This document shows positions 1-7,645 of a stretch of 64,000 bases of DNA, piece after piece. Every line of letters begins with the position of its first letter. Position 1 is the first letter of the stretch. A program made the translations under genes and the position numbers. The stretch is from the NCBI GenBank assembly GCA_003013855.2, contig ML058526.1:6138001-6202000 (forward strand), given 5' to 3'. The notes beneath the pieces are model-generated. The model saw nothing but the letters and a program-made list of their open reading frames with translations, made no database searches and was not told where the DNA came from. The DNA is from Liriodendron chinense. Its lineage: Eukaryota > Streptophyta > Magnoliopsida > Magnoliales > Magnoliaceae.

Positions 1-434
1 TTCATGCCCCGCTCGCTTATATGGCCTAAGCGTGCATGCCACATACGTGCAGATGTAGAATCCGCTACAGTCGCTGCACCTCCGCCTACTAAAGTGCTCC
101 CAATCAGCCTGTAAATGTTACCATGCCTCTGTCCCTTCATAATTACAAGGGCCCTATTTGAAACTTTGCAAAACCGGTCAAAACCGGTGAACTTGCACCC
201 CAATGCTTCGAGTGCACCAAGGGAGATCAAATTCTTCCTCAACCTTGGAACGTGCCTTACTTCCGTCAAGGTCCGTTCGATCCCATCGAACATCTTGATG
301 CGCACTGTACCAATCCCCATAACCTTGCAGGCGTAGTCATCGCCTAGAAATACCGAGCCTCCCTCATACTCCCTATAGGAAGTAAAGGTGCTCCTATTTG
401 GCCACATGTGATACGAGGCCCCGGACTTCGTGAT
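1..434 (-). pseudogene. Ty1/copia protease start and GAG-pre-integrase region, broken
   Basis: The reading frame continues from the gag ORF through a TAG at 435-437. What follows resembles a copia retropepsin and then a GAG-pre-integrase domain (MWHARLGH near the window start). The protease active-site triplet, normally Asp-Ser/Thr-Gly, reads Lys-Ser-Gly here (codons at 420-428), so the catalytic aspartate is missing. The stop and the lost aspartate together indicate a dead element. The frame runs off the left edge of the window, so integrase, RT and RNase H are not visible. Confidence 0.75.
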
Positions 435-1220
435 CTACTCATCACAGAGAGATCCAGCCTTTGACACCATCAAGATCTCACACACATCACTACCACCTTC
501 TTCGGCTTCAGCGGTATTGGCTTCCCTAGAAGAATCACATGACTTCTCCTTCTTATATTTAGGACTCTTGCAGTCCTTCTTCATGTGCCCAACTTGGCCA
601 CATCCCCAACACTTCAACTTGCCTTTGCCTTTGCCCTTCGATTTGGATTGAGAACGCGATGATCCTTCACCTCGTTCAGAATTCCTTCCTCTCATAAACA
701 ATGCTTTGGAGGAGGAATTAGTATCACTGCTTTTCTGTCTCATGGCCTTCGATTGAAGGGCTGAGATAACGGTCTTAACATTAATAGTGTCCCTACCCAC
801 GCACAACGAGTCCCTGAGTGACTCATATGAACTAGGAAGCGAGTTCAACAAGATCAAGGCTTGATACTCGTCCTTCATCTGCTCACCAAAATCAAGCAAC
901 TTGCAAATCAATTTATTGAACGTGCTAATGTGGTCCTCTACATTTGTCCCCTCCGCCATCTTCAAAGTGAAAAGTTGCATCATTAAATACATGCGATTTT
1001 CTAGAGACTTCTTTGTATAGATGTTCTCTAGCTTGGTCCATGTTTCTACAGCGTTCTTCTCCTTCATGACGTTATAGAGGACGTCATCAATAACGCACAA
1101 TTGGATTGAGGCCATTGGCTTCTCATCCATCTTCGTCCACTCATCATCTTTCATCTCGGCAGGGCGCTTTCCAAGGGCGTTCACGACCCCTTGTTGAGTT
1201 AGGACGGCACGCATCTTCAC
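435..1220 (-). CDS. Ty1/copia gag polyprotein N-terminal part
   Basis: The 261-residue frame has the UBN2/gag-polypeptide form typical of plant copia elements. There is a helical capsid-like region over about residues 30-160, then a basic serine/lysine-rich linker, then a CCHC zinc knuckle (CWGCGQVGHMKKDC, about residues 203-216). Gag binds and packages the element RNA. The same frame is open upstream to an ATA codon at 1284-1286, where homologous gags usually begin with ATG-GCT-TCA. The natural start therefore looks lost, and the first in-frame Met lies about 27 codons inside the domain. It sits 109 bp downstream of the PBS. The frame ends at a TAG just before the protease motif. Confidence 0.8.
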   Translation of the reverse strand: MKMRAVLTQQGVVNALGKRPAEMKDDEWTKMDEKPMASIQLCVIDDVLYNVMKEKNAVETWTKLENIYTKKSLENRMYLMMQLFTLKMAEGTNVEDHISTFNKLICKLLDFGEQMKDEYQALILLNSLPSSYESLRDSLCVGRDTINVKTVISALQSKAMRQKSSDTNSSSKALFMRGRNSERGEGSSRSQSKSKGKGKGKLKCWGCGQVGHMKKDCKSPKYKKEKSCDSSREANTAEAEEGGSDVCEILMVSKAGSLCDE

Positions 1221-1328
1221 TTTCCATAACTCGAAGTTATGTTTACTTGAGAACTTCTCAACGTCGAAGTTTGTACTTGAAGCTATGAGATCATTTCAGA
1301 AAACTTCTTCTTCAACCCTCCAATGATA

Positions 1329-1340
1329 GCTCTGATACCA
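1329..1340 (-). other. copia primer-binding site
   Basis: On the minus strand the sequence is TGGTATCAGAGC. This is the form complementary to the 3' end of initiator tRNA-Met, used by most plant copia elements. It lies two bases inside the LTR end. Confidence 0.85.
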
Positions 1341-1342
1341 CT

Positions 1343-2015
1343 TGTTGGAAATTCGGTCAGCGGAAGCACCGAAGAAGATCAAACAATCACCACATAACCA
1401 CACAAGCAATCAACGTAAAAGCAAACGAATTTTACGTGGAAAACCCTAGCGGGAAAAAACCACGGCACAAAGCGACACCTTCCACTATGAATTCAGACGA
1501 TTACAGAGCTAGAACTAACCGAGTAGATCCCAAAGATGAACAAGGCATACAAACTCTCAATTCCTCTCTCCCAATAACCCTAATCCCGTTTAAAACAACT
1601 AGGTATTGCTTAGCATAAGGTCTAGCACGATTAAGAAACATATATATAAGAGGAAACCTGAAAATAGAAACAAGTAGCGCGAAAATCGCGTAACACTACA
1701 AATTCCGCAGACCGCAGACCGGTCGCACATCATCCAGAGAGTTATTCCGCAGACCGGACGACCGGTCGCACATCATCCAGAGAGTTATGCCAGTTGTTGC
1801 CTCAACTCAGACCTGTCCCTAGACAGGTCTAAGCATCTTACGACCGGTCGGGCGACCGGTCTGAACTGCCAGCAACCGGTCTGGCGACCGGTCTCAAAAG
1901 CCCAAAAATGTCCAGAGAGTTTGGACTCAAAACTGTACAATCTGTCCACTGGCCGACTGGTCGGGCGATCAGTCGTGGGACTCTGTTAATGCATAGTAAT
2001 GAGGCCTTATCAACA
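1343..2015 (-). repeat. copia 5' LTR (minus-strand element)
   Basis: A 673-bp block with TGTTG and CAACA ends, next to the PBS. A TATATATA box on the minus strand (1641-1648) would start transcription toward gag. The U3 side contains several GACCGGTC palindromes and a tandem duplication of about 42 bp around 1695-1790. The outer (right) border is set by the terminal inverted repeat only, because the partner LTR is outside the window. Confidence 0.65.
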
Positions 2016-2421
2016 AATGGAGGACAAAATGCAAACGAAGTTTGATTAGTAATGGGACGAGTATCATTTGTTAATGTCCTTAGAAGTTGTCCTTGGTCCC
2101 CGAAGCAAGATGGTCTTAGTGGAATTCATTTTTATGAAGATTTGTAATATTGGAAGGGCATCATTCGAAACTTCCAAGGTTCGTGATGCAATCGAAGATT
2201 TGTACTTTTTTTTAATGCTTCTACAGTAGAAACAACTGCACAAGTTAATTAAGTAATTATAGGTCAAAGTTCTTTTGGTTCATCTGTACTCAATGTGCTC
2301 AATGAATTCATGAGTTTCTTAACACAAAAAATACAGATACGCAGACAAAGGAATCAGAACTACACTTGTATCTCAAAAAGCCGATCGTAATGCGCCATGA
2401 TTCATAATTTGATGTTTTGGA
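2016..2421. other. no recognisable gene
   Basis: AT-rich sequence between the copia LTR and the hAT fragment. It is probably decayed upstream hAT sequence, but no domain could be read. Confidence 0.3.
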
Positions 2422-2604
2422 ATGGTGGACGATGAGAGTCAGCGAAAAAAATACCCTATATTATTGGTGATGGCACGGGACATATTGTTAAATCCTATTT
2501 CAACCATGGCATCAGAATCCGCCTTTAGCACGGGAAGTAAGGTCGTTTCCAAGCATCGAAGCTTACTTTCACCAAATACAATTGAAGCATTAGTTTGTAC
2601 ATAA
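2422..2604 (+). pseudogene. hAT transposase C-terminal dimerisation domain, decayed
   Basis: The 60-residue frame matches the hAT C-terminal (Dimer_Tnp_hAT) signature: a YPIL..MARDIL segment, then ASESAFSTGSKVV and a LSP.TIEALVCT ending. The next codons carry two stops (TAA, TGA) where family members continue. An acidic Glu/Asp-rich tail follows to about 2718, as is common in hAT proteins. hAT transposases cut and paste elements with 8-bp target duplications. This is a relic without its catalytic region. Confidence 0.75.
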
Positions 2605-2977
2605 GATTGACTGAGTCTGATTTGGGGAGGTAGCTATTATGATGTTGAAGAGGAAGAGGAAGATGAGTTCGACTATCAAGACGTAACTGCACCTGTCAAT
2701 ATACCTGGAACAATATGAACAACGCGGAGGTTATAGATTTTTGTTAATCTTTAAATGTATTAGAAAATGGAATTTGTACTTTAATTTTCTTAAGTATTTA
2801 AATGGTTTATGCTTTCATCATAACATCTAGCATCGATATATTTTTTTATTTGATCATATTCATTTTGTTAAGTTTTTACAGTTCTTATGTTAAGTTGTTA
2901 GTCTCTCTTTAGTGTTTACTGTTTCTTTTTATGACTTTGTCAAAAATATTAATGTCTTGAAAACATGAAGTATAAAT

Positions 2978-3640
2978 ATGTCTTCATTTGACCCATCAGA
3001 TAATATTTGGGACTACGGCTCCCTAGTCCACTCTCCAAATTTAAGAACTAAGAAGATTATGTGTTGTTTATGTGGGAAATTTTTTTTTAACAAAATTAAT
3101 CAGCTTAGATTGCACCTAGCATGTTGAGGTGGAGATGCAAAATCTTGCCCTAAAGCCCCAAAGGATGTTCAACTCTTTTTTTAAGCCCTTCTAGACTCGA
3201 ACAAAAACCTTTGACTCCTAAAGTAGAGAGAAGTCGTCAAGAAGAGGAAGAGAATGAAGCAAGATTAGATGCATTGGAAGAAGAGTAAATACAACTCACA
3301 TTAAAGCGTAGTTTGGAAGAAGCTTCTACTCATAGTCGATGTCGTCCAACTCCAAGACAACATGATGAAGAAGTAGGATCGAGCAAGAGCATTAAGAATA
3401 AGAGTAACGAAGCATCAAAGTTTCTCTTCAGACTTGGTGAATTATATAGGGTAATAGGCACTCCGTAGAAATCAGCTCACAAAGAAGGTTTGAAAAACCT
3501 TATTGAATCTATTAAAGAGCATGATGGAATACCTTCTCCACTTTCTGATTCATGAGAGGTAAATGAGTACCTTTATGAAAATTTGTATAGTAGCTCTAGC
3601 TCGCCAAACGAATCATAGGAGAAGGTAAACGCTCTTGCTC
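2978..3640 (+). pseudogene. hAT-type BED zinc finger N-terminal fragment, decayed
   Basis: From the ATG at 2978 the frame reads an N-terminal BED-finger pattern: WDYGSLV, then CCLCGKFF, then QLRLHLAC. The pattern is typical of hAT transposases with a DUF659-type body. It is broken by TGA near 3124 and TAA near 3180, and again further on. A Glu-rich segment and a segment reading about FLFRLGELYRVIGTP continue to about 3470. It follows a hAT C-terminal domain on the same strand, so at least two elements, or a rearranged one, are present. Confidence 0.6.
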
Positions 3641-3889
3641 ACGGTGCACCTTGTTCAAAAGATGTTATGCCGCTACAAATCTATCTTCTCCTTCGACATA
3701 TACAATAACTTCCTCACGATCAGAGTGGTGACCCGCGATTCACCATTATTGGATGATGGTTTGCGATTCACCACATGTGTCACACCATAAACATGATAAC
3801 CGCGGGCTCCATCGTGGATCTCATGTTGCTCATCATTATGAACATAGGTCTGTTTTAAAGCTCCTATCAAGTGGTTGATCGTTGTTTAC
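3641..3889. other. left flank of the Ogre-type insertion
   Basis: No recognised product. The last bases before the target duplication read TTGTTTACAG, a splice-acceptor-like string. The short open frame on the far side of the insertion (25017-25141) is discussed as a finding. Confidence 0.3.
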
Positions 3890-3894
3890 AGTCC
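3890..3894 (+). other. target-site duplication AGTCC (left copy)
   Basis: AGTCC directly precedes the 5' LTR and is repeated exactly at 25017-25021 after the 3' LTR. A perfect 5-bp duplication shows that the 21.1 kb element inserted as one unit. Confidence 0.95.
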
Positions 3895-4082
3895 TGTAGA
3901 CACCCCACCTTCGGCTACACTGTTGGTAGAGATAGCTGGTTGAACGGAGGACCATACCCCCAAATCCCAAGTCCAAACTCAGCCAAACTCACCCTTGTAA
4001 GCCATATTCCATAGCCCAGTTCAAGCCTGAACCCAGTCAACCCAGTCCTAAACACCACCCTGAAAACCCCCCATAAAAAAGT

Positions 4083-4250
4083 CCAGTCAAAAAGACCCAA
4101 AAAAAAGTCAAACTCACTGAGTCAACTCGCTGAGTTAACCCGCTGAGTCAACCCGTCAAGTCAACCCGTCGAGTCAAAACACCGAGTCAACCCGTCGAGT
4201 CAACCCGTCGAGTCAAACCACCGAGTCGACCCGCTGAGTCAACTCACTGA
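4083..4250 (+). promoter_or_regulatory. W-box-rich 15-bp minisatellite in LTR U3
   Basis: Imperfect 15-bp units of the form GAGTCAACCCGTC repeat through this interval. AGTCAA, the complement of the WRKY-binding W-box TTGACT, occurs about ten times. The array sits 130-300 bp upstream of the TATA box. One unit has been lost in the 3' LTR copy. WRKY control is inferred from the motif alone. Confidence 0.5.
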
Positions 4251-4317
4251 GTCGACCAGCGAGTCCAACAGCAGCCCCGAGGGAATGGCCGTACTCGCTG
4301 GAAACCGAGGAGCGGCC

Positions 4318-4348
4318 GTACGGGCGGCCCATGGCAGGCCGCCCGTAC
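4318..4348 (+). promoter_or_regulatory. 12-bp-arm palindrome upstream of LTR TATA box
   Basis: GTACGGGCGGCC and its exact reverse complement are separated by CATGGCA. It lies 30 bp upstream of the TATA box. A near-identical 27-nt copy occurs at 18148-18174, oriented toward the antisense gene. Confidence 0.6.
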
Positions 4349-4378
4349 AAAATTACGACTTCTGCCACTCTCTGCTGC

Positions 4379-4386
4379 TATAAATA
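4379..4386 (+). promoter_or_regulatory. LTR TATA box
   Basis: TATAAATA followed by a C-rich stretch, a normal position for the U3 promoter of a plant LTR element. The same motif is at 23968-23975 in the 3' LTR. Confidence 0.7.
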
Positions 4387-5429
4387 CCCCCCTCCCCTTC
4401 TCATTTCAACAAGCCATTCGAGTCCATTTCAGCCCGAGAGCTCTGAGTCCATCTCTCCACCCTTTAGCCCATTTTTCCACCAAGGAGAGCCCGAGTGAGG
4501 AGAGTCTAACCCTGGTCCAGCCCAGCCTGACCACTGGTCCAAGCCTCCCAAGCCATCTAAGTCTTGATCCAGCCACTCGAAGCCAACCCTTGCGACACCT
4601 CCGTCCATCCAGCTACTCTTTTTCCAGCATCATCTCATTCGCATCTAGCATAAGTGCAACATTTACTTTTCTTCCAACCCCCCTGCTTCACTACTAGCAC
4701 CTTGATCCGTCAAGTACACATGCATATGTCTTTATATTAAGCACCTGTCAGTTCGAGCGTATCTTTGGGCTTGCCCGTTGTTGGAACCTGCCCATCAGAA
4801 ACTCTTACTGTTCAGACCTGCATTCATGCTTCACCATAAAACACCTTGATCATTCAAGCACACTGCATACGTCTTACATTAAGCACCTGTCAGTTCGAGC
4901 GTACGCTCTGGGCTTGCCCGTTGTTGGAACCTGCCCATCAGAAACTCTTACTGTTCAGACCCACATTCATGCATCATATCATACATGAGAATATACGAGG
5001 ATTAAACTAGACTTTCAAGTATCCGATCGATTCTGTGAAGTAGAGACCGTACTTCGGTACGGGCAGTGTGTGGGGTGCTTAACCTCTTCCCACCCTGTAA
5101 CCGTGATCCCTTACCTTGAATCTCTGACCGCAGATCAACAGGAGTCATTTTAGAGGAAGGAATCTTCGGATTCCCTTCTCTAACGTTTCTACGGGGTCTA
5201 GCCGACTGTAGATTCGAAGTAACTGGCTAGTGGCGACTCTGGTCTTATATAAATTCACTTAAACACATCCAGCTCAATACGACAACCAAACGAAGCCCTC
5301 GAGAACGAGGCAAGTCAGTGGCACAAACGGCGATTTCGCACTCACGCACCCCTTCTTCTTCTTCTTCCGAAAGGAAAGGGAGAACGACGTCGTGTGGGAG
5401 CGCGGAAAAATCGGCGAGGGTCCACAGAA

Positions 5430-5447
5430 TGGCGACTCTGCTGGGGA
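5430..5447 (+). other. primer-binding site of the Ogre-type element
   Basis: TGGCGACTCTGCTGGGGA begins three bases after the LTR end. It has the standard TGG start for a tRNA 3' end. I recall this form from Ogre/Tat elements but did not establish which tRNA it matches. Confidence 0.8.
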
Positions 5448-5713
5448 TAAGCTAGTCCCACTAGTCGTGATCCGACTTGAAAAACAGAATCCTTCCCGTA
5501 CTTGAAAGTCATTAATCCTCATACAATCTCATCTGCATAGCATTCTACCCAAAACCCAAAACGAACAAAAAATAGAAAACCCCAAAACAAAAAAAATAGA
5601 AAATCCCAAAACCCAAAAAGAGTATAGTCCTCACCATTGCGCCACCTCGGGCTCAACGTGTTCGGAGACAGCTTCCCTTCCGCAGCATAATCCGCACTCG
5701 GGCTCAGCAAGCC

Positions 5714-6730
5714 ATGTCCGACCACGAAGAAGAAACTCATCACTTCCCTGCTCTCGAAATAGCCGAAGCGCAACCTCCAGCGCAACAGCCCGTTGACAAT
5801 ACGCCAATCATACAAGAATTGGCACAAGGAATGAGAGCAATGCAAGAAATGCTCTTGCAATTCATGCAAGCACAAACCACCGCAGCAGCCAACAATCAGG
5901 TTGGCCCAGTTCAGCAAGCTCAGCAGCCATGCCGGGTCCTCCCGGCCTCCAGTTCAAATCAAGCACAACCATCGGAGTCTGCCCAAGACTACCGACAGCA
6001 GCCATCTCAGCCCTTCGCTGTGGGGCATCCTTCTCAATATCTTCCTGCGACGACAAGGCCATCTCAGAGCACCTCCGTTGCAGGAACATCCAGTCAGCTT
6101 CCAGTCAATCTTGCAAACAACAATCTCAGTAGATCTCAGCACGTCCCCGCCGATGGGACACCTTTTCAATTTCAGCACATCCCCGCCGATGGGATTTCAA
6201 TTCAATTTCCAGCAACAGGGACAGCACTGGCGAATGCCCACAATGGGGGTCAGTGTCAAGCCCACATCAATCAGCGGACAGTGGCGAATACCCAACAAGG
6301 GGGTCACTTCCCAGCATCTCAGCCTCCTGCAAACAGGAGCACTTTTCAATTCCAGCACATCCCCGCCGATGGGATTCCAGTTAATTTCCAGCAATCTTCA
6401 ATTCAGCAAAATCCAGTTAATTTCCAGCAATCTTCAATTCAGCAAAATCCAGTTAATTTCCAGCAAGTTCCAGTTCAACCTTCAGTACAGTCTCCAGTTC
6501 AGTTACCATCAGTTCAAGCTCAAGTTCATCAGAATCCAGTTCAATCATCAAACCAATTTCAGCAACCCGCGGTTGCTTTTCAGCAAGCCCATAGGGTCGA
6601 AGACATCGACCACTATGCCGAAGAAGAACGTGCCTTATTTCAGGAGGCACCAGTCGCTCGAACAGATCACTCAGGACTGGACGAGTTGCGGGAGCAGTTC
6701 CAGATCTTGAAAAATCAGCTTCAGCGATAG
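5714..6730 (+). CDS. gag N-terminal / ORF1-like Gln-rich protein
   Basis: The 338-residue frame starts with an ATG 287 bp after the LTR. It begins acidic, then has a short amphipathic helix around residues 35-55, then a long Gln/Pro/Ser-rich low-complexity region. Internal repeats include three copies of a HIPADG-type block (about 6137-6375) and a 36-bp unit around 6376-6465. The C-terminus has a coiled-coil-like segment. It ends at a TAG (6728-6730) and stays in the same frame with the gag domain that follows. It may be either a separate ORF1, as in Ogre elements, or the N-terminal part of gag behind a stop. No enzymatic domain was recognised. Confidence 0.7.
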   Translation: MSDHEEETHHFPALEIAEAQPPAQQPVDNTPIIQELAQGMRAMQEMLLQFMQAQTTAAANNQVGPVQQAQQPCRVLPASSSNQAQPSESAQDYRQQPSQPFAVGHPSQYLPATTRPSQSTSVAGTSSQLPVNLANNNLSRSQHVPADGTPFQFQHIPADGISIQFPATGTALANAHNGGQCQAHINQRTVANTQQGGHFPASQPPANRSTFQFQHIPADGIPVNFQQSSIQQNPVNFQQSSIQQNPVNFQQVPVQPSVQSPVQLPSVQAQVHQNPVQSSNQFQQPAVAFQQAHRVEDIDHYAEEERALFQEAPVARTDHSGLDELREQFQILKNQLQR

Positions 6731-6766
6731 CAAGGAATCGACTTACCTTCGACCAAGTTCAGAGAC

Positions 6767-7525
6767 TTGTGTCCTTTCCCAGATGCTCGGGTACCTCAAA
6801 ACTTTGAGGTTCCAAAGTTCAAAAGATACGACGGCAGCGGTTGTCCCACAGCACATCTCAAGGCCTTCTGTGGAGAGCTGAGTGCAATCTCAGGAAACGA
6901 AGGGGCCCTCATTCGATTGTTCCAAAAATCTCTGAAGGGCGATGCCCTAGATTGGTACACTTCATTGGACTGCCACCGCATCAGAACATGGGAACAGCTC
7001 TCCCAGGCTTTCGTCGACAGATTCGCATATAATCTCAACATGGCACCCAGAAGAGCCGACCTTGCAGCACTCAGGCAAAGGAGTGATGAAACACTATCAG
7101 CTTATGTGGGACGTTGGCGAGCTATGGCAGCCAGAATGCGGACACCCATCGACGATGAAGAACAAATCTCCATGATTGTTCATTCAACATACCCAGGCAT
7201 ATCTGGGTATCTCATCTCGCATCCATATGCGAATTTCTCACAATTGATCCGTGCTGGAGAGCAAGTTGAAGCAGGAATCCGGGCCGGGACGATCTCCCCA
7301 TGGCCTCATCAAGCCACTCCAGTCAAGAGGAACAGAGTGGAAGGAAGACCTATCGGGCACGGGAATGGAAACCGCAATGGTTCTCCTCCCCGCCCAACAG
7401 AGGTAAACAACATCAACACCGCTGCTCAAGAAAATCAACGTGCTCCCCCACAAGGACGTCAACAGTATCAGCAGAATCAAGTTCAGCATCAGCCTCAGCG
7501 ATATCAGCCACAACCGAATCCTTAG
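6767..7525 (+). CDS. Ty3/gypsy gag (retrotransposon gag domain)
   Basis: The 252-residue frame carries the retrotrans_gag domain over residues 10-130, with landmarks PKFKRYDGSG, FQKSLKGDALDWYTSL and FVDRFAYN. A basic, Gln-rich tail follows. The frame is open from 6731, directly after the TAG of the upstream ORF, so the first Met at 6767 may not be the true N-terminus. It ends at a second TAG (7523-7525), again followed by the same frame. Gag forms the particle that packages element RNA. Both stops are TAG, consistent with CAG-to-TAG changes at methylated CHG sites, but read-through cannot be excluded. Confidence 0.85.
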   Translation: MCPFPDARVPQNFEVPKFKRYDGSGCPTAHLKAFCGELSAISGNEGALIRLFQKSLKGDALDWYTSLDCHRIRTWEQLSQAFVDRFAYNLNMAPRRADLAALRQRSDETLSAYVGRWRAMAARMRTPIDDEEQISMIVHSTYPGISGYLISHPYANFSQLIRAGEQVEAGIRAGTISPWPHQATPVKRNRVEGRPIGHGNGNRNGSPPRPTEVNNINTAAQENQRAPPQGRQQYQQNQVQHQPQRYQPQPNP

Positions 7526-7645
7526 CCACAGCCACCTCGACAACAGCAGCAGTTCAGGGGAAATGGCCAATACTCATACCAGAACAGGCAGAATTACAGG
7601 GAGTTCAGGAAGTTCACTCCACTCAGTCAACCACTTAGTCAAATC

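Larger units (their letters stand above)
3895..5426 (+). repeat. 5' LTR of the Ogre-type element
   Basis: A 1532-bp LTR beginning TGTAGACACC and ending GGGTCCACA. U3 has a run of about ten AGTCAA (W-box TTGACT on the other strand) motifs in imperfect 15-bp units at 4083-4250. A 12-bp-arm palindrome (4318-4348) and a TATAAATA box (4379-4386) follow. A 142-bp tandem duplication covers about 4690-4973. Near the 3' end is an 11-nt copy of the start of the PBS (5231-5241). Confidence 0.95.

Noticed and set aside
3915..4100. Minus-strand ORF in the 5' LTR, with a twin at 23516-23719
   Set aside because: It lies in LTR sequence and is duplicated only because the LTR is. No domain, and the two copies differ by indels.
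5901..6710. 269-residue plus-strand ORF overlapping the gag N-terminal frame
   Set aside because: It is the shadow of the Gln-rich repeat frame, with translated repeats mirroring the same nucleotide repeats.
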